DNA from: CAYHSW01 sp964431075
GTDB taxonomy: Bacteria > Patescibacteriota > Microgenomatia > JAMCZE01
DNA: 55,126 nucleotides
Reading direction: 5' to 3'
Assembly (NCBI GenBank): GCA_964431075.1
Contig: CAYSID010000003.1
Span: 1 to 55,126 of the forward strand
The position numbers were made by a program, and so were the translations under genes. Of this stretch, positions 8,297 to 14,666 are shown one piece after another (positions within the stretch are counted from its first letter, which is position 1; the number at the start of each line of letters is the position of its first letter). The notes under the pieces are model-generated. The model was not told the origin of the DNA, did no database searches, and was given only the letters and a program-made list of their open reading frames with translations.

Positions 8297-8581
8297 ATGG
8301 CGCGAAGTTCAAAAAAGGGGCCGTATATTGACCCTAAATTATTATTAAAAGTCCAAAAAGCCAAAGCGGCTAATGATCGCAGCCCGATTAACACTTGGAA
8401 ACGGGCTTGTACCATTCCGCCAGAGTTTGTGGGGGTGACGATTGCCGTTCACGATGGCCGGATTCATGTTCCGGTCTTAATCACCGAGGGGATGGTCGGT
8501 CATCGGCTTGGGGAGTTTGCCCCTACCCGCTATTTTCATGGTCATGGCCGGGTCGTAGCTCGGGAGTTATCAAAAACATAA
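8297..8581 (+). CDS. rpsS: 30S ribosomal protein S19
   Basis: S19 forms a head complex with S13 and contacts bridge elements. The 94-residue product has the conserved start MARSSKKGPYID, then VHDGRIHVPV and MVGHRLGEFAPTR. The ATG follows the rplB stop after a single base. All features are typical. Confidence 0.96.
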   Translation: MARSSKKGPYIDPKLLLKVQKAKAANDRSPINTWKRACTIPPEFVGVTIAVHDGRIHVPVLITEGMVGHRLGEFAPTRYFHGHGRVVARELSKT

Positions 8582-8584
8582 GGT

Positions 8585-8914
8585 ATGAAAGCCGTTGCTA
8601 AAAATATCAGAGTTAGTCCAAGAAAAATAAGGTTGTTGACTAAAGATTTGGTTGGCAAGAATGCGGCTGATGTTATGGCCAGACTAAAATTTGTCAATAA
8701 ATCCGCCCGCCCGCCGGTTTTAGAAGCCTTAAAGTCTGCGGTGGCCAATTCTAAAATAACGGCGGATAAATTATTTATTAAAAGCATTATCGTTAATGAG
8801 GGGATAAAAATGAAACGAGCAGCCAAAGGGCGCAACGCCAAAGCTGATCGAGGTGTGGTCCAGAAAAGAACATCACACCTTAAAATTATGTTGGTAGAGG
8901 GGAGTTCATTGTAG
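8585..8914 (+). CDS. rplV: 50S ribosomal protein L22
   Basis: L22 stabilises 23S rRNA domains and reaches into the exit tunnel with a hairpin loop. The 109-residue product starts MKAVAKNIRVSPRKIRLL, the classic signature. It ends in the loop region RAAKGRNAKADRGVVQKRTSHL, with the usual basic character. It begins 3 bases after rpsS and is followed by an unusual 63-base gap with small inverted repeats. Confidence 0.95.
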   Translation: MKAVAKNIRVSPRKIRLLTKDLVGKNAADVMARLKFVNKSARPPVLEALKSAVANSKITADKLFIKSIIVNEGIKMKRAAKGRNAKADRGVVQKRTSHLKIMLVEGSSL

Positions 8915-8922
8915 ACTCTGCT

Positions 8923-8948
8923 CATAGTAGTTCATCTACTATGAACTA
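8923..8948. repeat. Overlapping alternative hairpins between rplV and rpsC
   Basis: Two 8-bp stems share bases and exclude each other. CATAGTAG (8923-8930) pairs with CTACTATG (8936-8943); TAGTTCAT (8928-8935) pairs with ATGAACTA (8941-8948). CTACTATGAACT recurs at 8960-8971. The segment looks like a small repeat insertion in the operon. Confidence 0.6.
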
Positions 8949-8977
8949 TGAACTTGTCTCTACTATGAACTGAGATT

Positions 8978-9625
8978 ATGGGACAAAAAATTAACCCAGT
9001 TGCTTTTAGGTTAGGGAAATTTTACACCTGGAATTCTCGGTGGTTTTCCGTTGGTAGAAAAAAATATCAAGACACCCTTTTAGAAGATTTTAAGATAAGA
9101 AAAGAGTTGGGTAAGCGGCTCAAAAGTGCCGGGTTAACAAAAATAGAAATCGAAAGATCGATCAATAAATTAAGTCTCTTGTTGCATGTTACTCGGCCGG
9201 GTATGGTTATCGGCCGTGGCGGGACAGGGCTTGATGATCTTAAAAAATATATTGTTGATAGAATTTTGATGATTAAAAAAGGCGATAAAAACACCTTGAA
9301 AGTTGACTTAAAAATCGAGGCGGTTAAAGAACCAAACTTGAGTGCCCAGTTTGTGGCTCAAATGATTGCTGACCAACTTGGCAAAAGAATGATGGCCAAA
9401 CGGGTCATGAACCAGGCGATGGAGAAGATGATGGCTGCCGGAGCCAAGGGGGCGCGGGTACAGCTTGGCGGTCGGATCAACGGCGCCGAAATCTCCCGTG
9501 TTGAACATTTACAAAAAGGGGTTTTGCCCTTGACCACCATGCGGGAAAAAATTGACTATGCCCAAATACATGCCCCGACCCGTTCGGGGTATATAGGCGT
9601 TAAAGTGTGGATTTGCCTGTCTTAA
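8978..9625 (+). CDS. rpsC: 30S ribosomal protein S3
   Basis: S3 forms part of the mRNA entry tunnel and has helicase-related activity there. The 215-residue product starts MGQKINPVAFRLG. It carries a KH domain with GMVIGRGGTGLDDLKKY and the C-terminal signature GRINGAEISRVE. It ends near TRSGYIGVKVWI, with no long acidic tail. The upstream 63-base gap contains alternative hairpins, so coupling to rplV is less tight than for the preceding genes. Confidence 0.96.
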   Translation: MGQKINPVAFRLGKFYTWNSRWFSVGRKKYQDTLLEDFKIRKELGKRLKSAGLTKIEIERSINKLSLLLHVTRPGMVIGRGGTGLDDLKKYIVDRILMIKKGDKNTLKVDLKIEAVKEPNLSAQFVAQMIADQLGKRMMAKRVMNQAMEKMMAAGAKGARVQLGGRINGAEISRVEHLQKGVLPLTTMREKIDYAQIHAPTRSGYIGVKVWICLS

Positions 9626-9631
9626 ATATGA

Positions 9632-9662
9632 TAATTGAAAATTGTAAATTAAAAATTGTATA
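9632..9662. repeat. AT-rich dispersed repeat between rpsC and rplP
   Basis: A run built from AATTGAAAATTGTAAATT-like words. Related words occur at 10449-10468, 13467-13531 and 53801-53820, and inside map (about 20128-20165) and copA (about 29451-29482). Such words are common as short intergenic repeats. Confidence 0.6.
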
Positions 9663-9671
9663 TTTTCGAGT

Positions 9672-10085
9672 ATGCCTGTCTTAACACCAAGACGAGTTAA
9701 ATATAGAAAGATGTTTCGGGGTCAGATGCCCGGGATGGCATCGCGGGGCAACACTCTGGCTTTTGGAGAATATGGCTTGGTGACAGTTTCCCGCGGCTGG
9801 GTGTCGTCAAAACAGATTGAGTCGGCGCGAAAAGCCCTGACTCATTACACGGCTAAGGGTGGCCGGGTTTGGATAAGATTATTTGCCGATCGACCGGTAA
9901 CCAAAAAACCGCCGGAGGTCCGGCTTGGGGTCGGGAAAGGTGATGTCTCTGAATATGTTTGCGTTGTGAGGCCGGGAAAGATGTTATTTGAAATGGCTGG
10001 AATCCCAAGAGAAGCGGCTAAAGAGGCTATAAGACGCGCGGGACACAAGTTATCAGTAGACACTAAATTTATTGAAAAAGTATGA
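9672..10085 (+). CDS. rplP: 50S ribosomal protein L16
   Basis: L16 organises the A-site region of the 50S subunit. The 137-residue product starts MPVLTPRRVKYRKMFRG and contains GRVWIRLFADRPVTKKPPE and the MGVGKG-type segment as LGVGKGDVSEYVCVV. It ends near HKLSVDTKFIEKV. The next gene, rpmC, overlaps its stop by 4 bases (ATGA). Confidence 0.95.
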   Translation: MPVLTPRRVKYRKMFRGQMPGMASRGNTLAFGEYGLVTVSRGWVSSKQIESARKALTHYTAKGGRVWIRLFADRPVTKKPPEVRLGVGKGDVSEYVCVVRPGKMLFEMAGIPREAAKEAIRRAGHKLSVDTKFIEKV

Positions 10086-10234
10086 AAAAACAAACCAATA
10101 AATCATTATTGGAGTTAAAAAAAGATTTAAATGAAGCCCAGATGAGGATTAGGGCCAAGCAAGAAAAAAATACTAATCTGGCGAAAAATATTCGTCGCCA
10201 GATTGCGAGAAAGGAGACGGAAGACCATGGCTAA
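10082..10234 (+). CDS. rpmC: 50S ribosomal protein L29
   Basis: L29 sits beside L23 at the tunnel exit. The gene is short, 50 residues against a usual 60 to 70, and was found by reading the gap between rplP and rpsQ. The product starts MKKQTNKSLLELKKDLNEA, the L29 pattern, and continues with a basic helix ending in NIRRQIARKETEDHG. Its ATG overlaps the rplP stop by 4 bases and its TAA overlaps the rpsQ start by 8 bases. Gene order (L16-L29-S17) supports the call. Confidence 0.92.
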   Translation: MKKQTNKSLLELKKDLNEAQMRIRAKQEKNTNLAKNIRRQIARKETEDHG

Positions 10235-10448
10235 ACAACTTGAAGGGAAGATTATTTCCAATAAAATGACCGGGACGGTTGTGGTTCAAGTTGAACGGTT
10301 TGTAAAGCATCCGCGGTTTAAAAAAATTATGCGCCGGATGTCCAAACTCAAAGCTCACACAGCCAAACACTTAAACATCGGGGATAAGGTTACGATTGAA
10401 GAATGTAAACCGGTGGCAAAGACGGTTAACTTTGTTGTCAAAGACTAA
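10227..10448 (+). CDS. rpsQ: 30S ribosomal protein S17
   Basis: S17 is a primary 16S rRNA binder with an OB fold. I choose the ATG at 10227 (MAKQLEGKIIS) over an in-frame codon at 10203, because AAGGAG lies 10 bases upstream and this start gives 73 residues, near the family norm. The conserved parts are MTGTVVVQVERFVKHPRF and HLNIGDKVTIEECKPVAKT. It overlaps rpmC by 8 bases (ATGGCTAA). Confidence 0.95.
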   Translation: MAKQLEGKIISNKMTGTVVVQVERFVKHPRFKKIMRRMSKLKAHTAKHLNIGDKVTIEECKPVAKTVNFVVKD

Positions 10449-10468
10449 TTAAAATTGAAAATTAAGAT

Positions 10469-10843
10469 ATGATTCAAAGAAGAACATTATTAAAAGTGGC
10501 AGACAATACCGGGGCTCACAAGCTTAGGGTGATTCATTTGTATGTGGGGTCTACCCGAAAGTTTTCCTATCTTGGGGATATTGTTAAATGTGTCGTTGAT
10601 GGTGCGGATCCCAACGGCATGGTCAAGGATTCGCAGATGGTTTTTGCAGTTATCGCTCGGGTGGCTAAAGAACATGGGAGGGCCGACGGGAGCTATATAA
10701 AGTTTGATGACAACGCTGGCGTTATTATTGCAGACAGAAAAGATAAAAATCCATTGGGGACAAGAATTTTCGGACCGGTAGCCAGGGAGCTGAAAGATAA
10801 GGATTTCGCGAAAATTGTCAGTATGGCCGTGGAGGTTTTATAA
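10469..10843 (+). CDS. rplN: 50S ribosomal protein L14
   Basis: L14 forms an intersubunit bridge and is the docking site for the silencing factor RsfS. The 124-residue product begins MIQRRTLLKVADNTGA. It ends in GTRIFGPVARELKDKDFAKIVSMAVEVL, almost identical to the universal pattern. The 20-base gap before it is A/T-rich and holds a short copy of the AATTGAAAATT word. Confidence 0.96.
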   Translation: MIQRRTLLKVADNTGAHKLRVIHLYVGSTRKFSYLGDIVKCVVDGADPNGMVKDSQMVFAVIARVAKEHGRADGSYIKFDDNAGVIIADRKDKNPLGTRIFGPVARELKDKDFAKIVSMAVEVL

Positions 10844-10847
10844 ATTT

Positions 10848-11153
10848 ATGAAAATACATAAAAATGACAAAGTTAGAATAATGGTCGGCAAAGATATCGG
10901 AAAGGAAGGTGTTGTGGAAAAAGTTATTTCCAAACACGGAAAAGTTTTAATTGCCGGAGTTAATTTATTCAAACGGCATATGAAACCACGCGCTGAGGGA
11001 CAAAAGGGGCGGATTGTGGAGGTTCCGAGACCATTGCCGGTCGCTAACGTAGCGTTAGTTTGTCCGAAGTGCAAAATGGTAACCCGAGTGGGTTATCAAT
11101 TGAATGGAAAAGATAAAGTGAGAATTTGTAGAAAATGCAAAATGGAAATATGA
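10848..11153 (+). CDS. rplX: 50S ribosomal protein L24
   Basis: L24 initiates 50S assembly and sits at the tunnel exit. The ATG at 10848 gives 101 residues starting MKIHKNDKVRIMVGKDIGKEG, the KOW motif. The C-terminal part contains CPKC and CRKC, a zinc-ribbon pair seen in part of the L24 family. The gene starts 4 bases after rplN and overlaps rplE by 4 bases. Confidence 0.95.
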   Translation: MKIHKNDKVRIMVGKDIGKEGVVEKVISKHGKVLIAGVNLFKRHMKPRAEGQKGRIVEVPRPLPVANVALVCPKCKMVTRVGYQLNGKDKVRICRKCKMEI

Positions 11154-11671
11154 AACTAGATAGACAAAAATTAAAAGAAGAGTTGAAATTAAAAAACGTT
11201 ATGCAGGTGCCGGTGCCGGTCAAAGTGACTGTAAATGTTGGAGCCAAAGAAGCCGTCACGGACAAAAAAGTCTTGGAAGCGATTTCCGCCCAGCTGGCGG
11301 CGATCACCGGCCAAAAGCCGGCTGTTCGTAAGGCTAAAAAATCTATTGCCGCCTTTAAACTGAGGGAAGGAGAACCGGTTGGAGTAATGGTAACGTTGCG
11401 TGGTAAAAGAATGTGGGGTTTTATTGAAAAAATGGTCACTATCGTTTTCCCGCGGGTTCGTGATTTTCATGGGATTCCAACTCAAAATCTTGACGGGCGA
11501 GGCAATCTTTCCTTCGGTTTTTCGGAACAGATCGTCTTTTCAGAAATTGAGTATGATAAAATAGACCGCATTCGCGGGCTGGAAGTTACAATAACAACAA
11601 CGGCGAAAAATAATGAAGAAGGTTTAGCCCTGTTTAGAGCTCTGGGTTTTCCTTTTGAAAAAAATGGCTAA
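11150..11671 (+). CDS. rplE: 50S ribosomal protein L5
   Basis: L5 binds 5S rRNA and contacts P-site tRNA. The start at 11150 (MKLDRQKLKEE) is preferred over an in-frame codon at 11135 because it makes the ATGA overlap with rplX that recurs through this operon. The product is 173 residues and contains VKVTVNVGAKEA, MVTLRGKRMW and RVRDFHGIPTQNLDGRGN. The stop overlaps rpsN by 8 bases. Confidence 0.95.
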   Translation: MKLDRQKLKEELKLKNVMQVPVPVKVTVNVGAKEAVTDKKVLEAISAQLAAITGQKPAVRKAKKSIAAFKLREGEPVGVMVTLRGKRMWGFIEKMVTIVFPRVRDFHGIPTQNLDGRGNLSFGFSEQIVFSEIEYDKIDRIRGLEVTITTTAKNNEEGLALFRALGFPFEKNG

Positions 11672-11849
11672 AGTATCTGACACTTTAAAGTTTAAACATG
11701 AACAAAAGTATTCGACCCGGAACAAAAACCGGTGCAATCTTTGTGGCCGGAGCCGTGCTTATATGCGCCGTTTCGGACTTTGCCGGTTGTGCTTCAGGGA
11801 ATTAGCCCATAAGGGAGAATTGCCGGGAGTTATAAGATCAACATGGTAA
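11664..11849 (+). CDS. rpsN: 30S ribosomal protein S14, zinc-binding type
   Basis: S14 completes the 30S head. At 61 residues this is the short, zinc-binding form. The ligands are C-x-x-C in NRCNLCGRSRAYMRRFGLC and C-x-x-C in the LCRLC segment. The ATG at 11664 (MAKVSDTLKFK) is chosen over a TTG at 11655 for length and for the 8-base overlap with rplE. It ends GVIRSTW, the typical C terminus, and overlaps rpsH by 7 bases. Confidence 0.95.
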   Translation: MAKVSDTLKFKHEQKYSTRNKNRCNLCGRSRAYMRRFGLCRLCFRELAHKGELPGVIRSTW

Positions 11850-12211
11850 CAGATGCTTTATCAGACGCAATAATCCGTATAAAAAATGGATACATGGCCC
11901 GCAAGGCGGAGGTGGTTATGCCCAAGTCTAAGTTGGTTGACGCCGTGTGTAAATTATTGGTTAAAAATAAATATCTCGCCGACTTTAAGGATTCAAAGGC
12001 GGTTCTTTTGTACAACAACAAAGTTGGGGCCGTTACTGACCTTGATCGCGTGAGTAAACCCGGATTGCGGATTTACGTAAACAAAAACAATATTCCGTTA
12101 GTCGTTGGCGGCAAAGGCTTGGCCGTTATTTCCACCCCGGCAGGTCTTATGACGGATAAGGACGCGAAAGGTAAAAAATTAGGCGGAGAACTATTATTTA
12201 AAGTTTGGTAA
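11843..12211 (+). CDS. rpsH: 30S ribosomal protein S8
   Basis: S8 organises the central domain of 16S rRNA and, in enterobacteria, represses the spc operon. The 122-residue product starts MVTDALSDAIIRIKNGYMA. It contains RVSKPGLRIYVNKNNIP and GLAVISTPAGLMTDKDAKGKKLGGELLFKVW, a standard C terminus apart from small changes. It overlaps rpsN by 7 bases. Confidence 0.95.
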   Translation: MVTDALSDAIIRIKNGYMARKAEVVMPKSKLVDAVCKLLVKNKYLADFKDSKAVLLYNNKVGAVTDLDRVSKPGLRIYVNKNNIPLVVGGKGLAVISTPAGLMTDKDAKGKKLGGELLFKVW

Positions 12212-12217
12212 CAAAAT

Positions 12218-12772
12218 ATGAGTAGAATTGGAAAAAAGCCAATAAAGATTCCGGAAGGAGTGACCGTAAGAATTGACGGGAGTAGCGTCAGTGCTGTCGG
12301 CCCAAAAGGGGCGTTGACTTATGAACACCAACCGGAAATTGCCGTCAAACAGGAAAACAACAGCCTTCACGTCGAAAGAATTGCGGAGACGGCCAAAGCG
12401 AAATCGTTACATGGGTTGACCCGGACACTAATTGAAAATTTATTATTTGGAGTGTCGAAGGGTTGGAATAAAGGGCTAGAAATTGTTGGTGTCGGGTATC
12501 GGGCGGAAGTTTCGGGTAAGGATTTGGTTTTAAACGTGGGTTTTTCTCATCAGGTGAAATTTCCCGCGCCCGAGGGAATCATTTTTGAAGTTAAACAGAA
12601 TATTATAAATGTTTCCGGTATTGATAAACAATTGGTTGGGGAAACCGCCGCGCAAATAAGAAAAATTAAACCTCCGGAACCGTATAAGGGCAAGGGAGTG
12701 AGATATGTTGGGGAAGTAGTAAGAAAGAAAGCCGGGAAAGCAGCCAAAGCGGTCGGGGTCACGGCCAAGTAA
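12218..12772 (+). CDS. rplF: 50S ribosomal protein L6
   Basis: L6 lies at the base of the L7/L12 stalk near the factor-binding site. The 184-residue product starts MSRIGKKPIKIPEGV. It has two tandem alpha/beta domains, with GPKGAL and, in the second domain, GETAAQIRKIKPPEPYKGKG, the family signature. A lysine/alanine-rich tail follows. It begins 6 bases after rpsH. Confidence 0.96.
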   Translation: MSRIGKKPIKIPEGVTVRIDGSSVSAVGPKGALTYEHQPEIAVKQENNSLHVERIAETAKAKSLHGLTRTLIENLLFGVSKGWNKGLEIVGVGYRAEVSGKDLVLNVGFSHQVKFPAPEGIIFEVKQNIINVSGIDKQLVGETAAQIRKIKPPEPYKGKGVRYVGEVVRKKAGKAAKAVGVTAK

Positions 12773-12776
12773 AAAT

Positions 12777-13019
12777 ATGAAACCGAGATTAGTTGTTTTC
12801 AGATCAAATAAGTATTTTTATATCCAGGCAATAGATGAGTCAAAAACTATCGCTTCTGTTGACAAACAAGGTGATCCAGTTTTGGCGGGAAAAACAATTG
12901 CCGAAAAATTATTGAAACTAAAGGTGAAAGAAGTTATTTTTGACCGAAACGGTTACCGGTATCATGGAAATATAAAAAAGATAGCCGAGGCAGCCCGAGA
13001 AGCGGGATTAAAATTTTAG
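12777..13019 (+). CDS. rplR: 50S ribosomal protein L18, shortened
   Basis: L18 binds 5S rRNA together with L5. The product is only 80 residues against about 110 to 120. It starts MKPRLVVFRSNKYFYIQAID, so the usual basic N-terminal arm of about 20 residues is absent, and the middle helix region is also shorter. The C-terminal core DRNGYRYHGNIKKIAEAAREAGLKF-type segment is intact. The frame stays open for 18 codons upstream of the ATG and encodes basic residues, but it contains no start codon. Position between rplF and rpsE confirms identity. Confidence 0.9.
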   Translation: MKPRLVVFRSNKYFYIQAIDESKTIASVDKQGDPVLAGKTIAEKLLKLKVKEVIFDRNGYRYHGNIKKIAEAAREAGLKF

Positions 13020-13022
13020 ATT

Positions 13023-13466
13023 ATGACTGATTATCAGACACCAAAAGAATTTGAAGAAAAAGTCATTCAGGTCAACCGGGTTTCTAAAAAAACTGCCGGA
13101 GGGAACAAAGTGGGGTTTGCGGTTCTTGCTGTGGTTGGAGATAAAAAGGGTCGGGTTGGAGTGGGTCATGGCAAAGCCAACGATGTTCAATCGGCCTCAC
13201 AAAAAGCCATTTCTTATGCTAAAAAACATTTGATAACCGTGAATTTGAAAGGAACGACAATTCCTCATGAGATTTTTATTAAAGTTGGGGCGGCAAGAAT
13301 CATGCTGCGTCCTGCCCCGGCGGGGTCGGGGATTATCGCCGGCGGATCTGTTCGGGCTGTTGTTTCTTTGGCGGGAATAAAAGACATAAGTAGCAAAGTT
13401 ATGGGAACAGGGAATAAAGCTAGTAATGTATACGCGACTCTGGAAGCGCTAAAAAAATTGAAATGA
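13023..13466 (+). CDS. rpsE: 30S ribosomal protein S5
   Basis: S5 helps maintain decoding accuracy and lines the mRNA entry channel. The 147-residue product has EKVIQVNRVSKKTAGG and the conserved VGHGKANDVQSASQKA. IMLRPAPAGSGIIAGGSVRAV is followed by a C terminus NVYATLEALKKL. Length is slightly below the 155 to 170 of most bacteria, with a short N terminus. It starts 3 bases after rplR. Downstream, a repeat-filled 65-base gap replaces rpmD. Confidence 0.95.
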   Translation: MTDYQTPKEFEEKVIQVNRVSKKTAGGNKVGFAVLAVVGDKKGRVGVGHGKANDVQSASQKAISYAKKHLITVNLKGTTIPHEIFIKVGAARIMLRPAPAGSGIIAGGSVRAVVSLAGIKDISSKVMGTGNKASNVYATLEALKKLK

Positions 13467-13531
13467 AATTTCTAATTGACCTAATTTATCTAATTTCTAA
13501 TAATCCTTAGGTTAATTGGAAATTAGAAATT
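13467..13531. repeat. Long imperfect hairpin where rpmD (L30) is usually found
   Basis: Arms beginning AATTTCTAATTGACCTAA and, at the far side, TTAGGTTAATT and AAATTAGAAATT form an imperfect inverted repeat of about 18 bp per arm. There is no reading frame for L30. The far arm ends at the rplO ATG, so the hairpin would cover its ribosome-binding region. Confidence 0.65.
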
Positions 13532-13987
13532 ATGACAAAAGATAAGAATATCAGCTTAAATAATCTACCCATGATTGTAGAGAAAAGATCTAAACGGTTA
13601 GGTCAAGGTCACGGTTCGGGGAAGGTAAAAACTTCCGGTCGGGGGACTAAAGGTCAAAAAGCCCGCGGGAAAATTCCCCTGCTTTTTGCCGGGTCATCCC
13701 TACAGGCTTCGTGGCTTAAACGGCTGCCACTTCTGCGCGGTAAAGGAAAAAATAAATCTTTAAATAAAAACCGGCCGTTAATTGTCAACGTTAAATTATT
13801 AAATGGTTTAAAAGCCAAAACCGAAGTGACTCTCGAGAGTCTTAAAAAAACCGGAATTATTGGCAAAGATGAAACAAAAGTCAAAATTCTCGGCGACGGC
13901 GATCTTAAAGTTGCCCTAACAGTCAAACTTCCGTGTTCCTCCGGGGCAAGGCTAAAGATCGAAAAAGCCGGCGGGTCGGTAGAGTAA
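13532..13987 (+). CDS. rplO: 50S ribosomal protein L15
   Basis: L15 is a late-binding protein of the 50S subunit. The 151-residue product has the glycine-rich N-terminal motif RLGQGHGSGKVKTSGRGTKGQKAR. The hydrophobic mid-part and the C-terminal signature appear as GARLKIEKAGGSVE. It follows rpsE directly because rpmD is absent. Its last 65 bases overlap the 3' end of a convergent gene. It is the last ribosomal gene before the island. Confidence 0.95.
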   Translation: MTKDKNISLNNLPMIVEKRSKRLGQGHGSGKVKTSGRGTKGQKARGKIPLLFAGSSLQASWLKRLPLLRGKGKNKSLNKNRPLIVNVKLLNGLKAKTEVTLESLKKTGIIGKDETKVKILGDGDLKVALTVKLPCSSGARLKIEKAGGSVE

Positions 13988-14360
13988 TCCACGCGGCCAT
14001 TGCCCCAAAGCCTTTTTTATTAATTTCAAACGGTTTAATTTTGCGGGGATTCTTTAAATAAATTAAAATGCAATATTTTTTGTCCGCAATTAATTTTTCA
14101 AATCCTTTTGGAGCACAAATCTTCGTGGGTATGTCATTCCGGCGAAAGCCGGAATCTATACAAATTTCCTCAACTTTTTCGACAGCGGCTTTTACCATGA
14201 TTGGTTCCCCGGAATTTTTAAAATAAATTGTATCTTCGGGAAAAATCCTACCCCATGGCGCGCGTTTTGTTTTGTACCAACGGCTCTCAATCGTTTTCTC
14301 CCCGCTTAAGATTTTAGGTAACAAACTCCAGCTCTTTTTCATTATGGCTATATGAATCAT
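13923..14360 (-). CDS. ASCH/PUA-like domain protein
   Basis: A 145-residue protein that looks like an ASCH domain (a PUA-like RNA-binding fold). MKKSWSLLPKILSGEKTIESRWYK at the N terminus, FPEDTIYFKNSGEPIMVKA in the middle and KKGFGAMAAWI near the end fit that family. ASCH proteins are thought to act on RNA, and some hydrolyse N4-acetylcytidine. Residues near 68-75 read DSGFRRND, the translation of a palindromic repeat inserted in frame. The C terminus runs 65 bases into the end of rplO on the other strand and may be extra. An extended -10 (TGATAGAAT) lies 9 bases before the ATG. Confidence 0.7.
   Translation of the reverse strand: MIHIAIMKKSWSLLPKILSGEKTIESRWYKTKRAPWGRIFPEDTIYFKNSGEPIMVKAAVEKVEEICIDSGFRRNDIPTKICAPKGFEKLIADKKYCILIYLKNPRKIKPFEINKKGFGAMAAWITLPTRRLFRSLALPRRNTEV
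14136..14155. repeat. Hairpin repeat ATTCCGGC-GAAA-GCCGGAAT inside the ASCH gene
   Basis: A perfect 8-bp stem with a GAAA loop, lying inside the minus-strand reading frame. It encodes the peptide DSGFRRND. This hairpin is a widespread short repeat in many bacterial genomes and here is carried as an in-frame insertion. Confidence 0.85.
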
Positions 14361-14369
14361 TGTGTGATG

Positions 14370-14378
14370 ATTCTATCA
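14370..14378 (-). promoter_or_regulatory. Extended -10 for the ASCH gene
   Basis: TGATAGAAT on the minus strand ends 9 bases before the ATG at 14360, predicting a leader of only a few bases. Its far end touches the ATG of the divergent HicB-like gene at 14378. The identical 9-mer drives the minus-strand methyltransferase gene at 43994-44002. Confidence 0.55.
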
Positions 14379-14554
14379 TGGCTTTACCGGCACCATTTAC
14401 CACTAAGATAATTTATGACGGGTCGTCAAAGGGCGCACCGTATGTGGCCCATTGTCCCGAACTTGATATTTCTTCCCGTGGTCCGACTGCCCACAAAGCT
14501 CGGGAAATGTTATCCGAAGCGATAGAAATTACTTTTCCTTCTAAAACAAAATAA
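14378..14554 (+). CDS. Small HicB-like protein
   Basis: A 58-residue protein resembling the HicB/UPF0150 fold. Its core pattern KIIYDGSSKGAPYVAHCPEL is followed by ISSRGPTAHKAREMLSEAIEI, which matches the strand-turn-strand and helix of antitoxin-like HicB domains. The ATG at 14378 is preferred to an upstream TTG at 14360. There is no DNA-binding extension and no neighbouring HicA toxin, so it is either an orphan or a stand-alone HicB-like protein with another role. It is divergent to the ASCH gene with 17 bases between starts. Confidence 0.6.
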   Translation: MALPAPFTTKIIYDGSSKGAPYVAHCPELDISSRGPTAHKAREMLSEAIEITFPSKTK

Positions 14555-14582
14555 CCCCTCTTCAATACTTTAAAGTTACGAA

Positions 14583-14635
14583 GCAAAGATTAACATTTTC
14601 ATCTGCTCCAGCATCACTAACATAATAATAATTTG
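14583..14635 (+). repeat. 41-bp dispersed palindromic element, copy 1
   Basis: The conserved 41-bp body spans 14589-14629 around the core TGCTCCAGCA (14604-14613). It differs from copy 2 at 4 of 41 positions. Flanking arms CAAAG-ATTA and TAATAATTTG are inverted with one bulge. It lies between the HicB-like gene and the first ABC-2 permease gene. Confidence 0.8.
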
Positions 14636-14649
14636 TTCGTATAAATAAG

Positions 14650-14658
14650 TGCTAAAAT
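14650..14658 (+). promoter_or_regulatory. Extended -10 for the ABC-2 permease pair
   Basis: TGCTAAAAT ends 8 bases before the chosen ATG at 14667. No convincing -35 was seen at the usual distance. Confidence 0.5.
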
Positions 14659-14666
14659 CAAAGAGT

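Noticed and set aside
12723..12776. N-terminal extension of L18 upstream of the ATG
   Set aside because: The codons are open and basic, but contain no ATG, GTG or TTG and lie inside rplF. Kept only as a note under L18.
14378..14554. Complete HicAB toxin-antitoxin module
   Set aside because: Only a HicB-like domain is present; no HicA-like frame occurs on either side.
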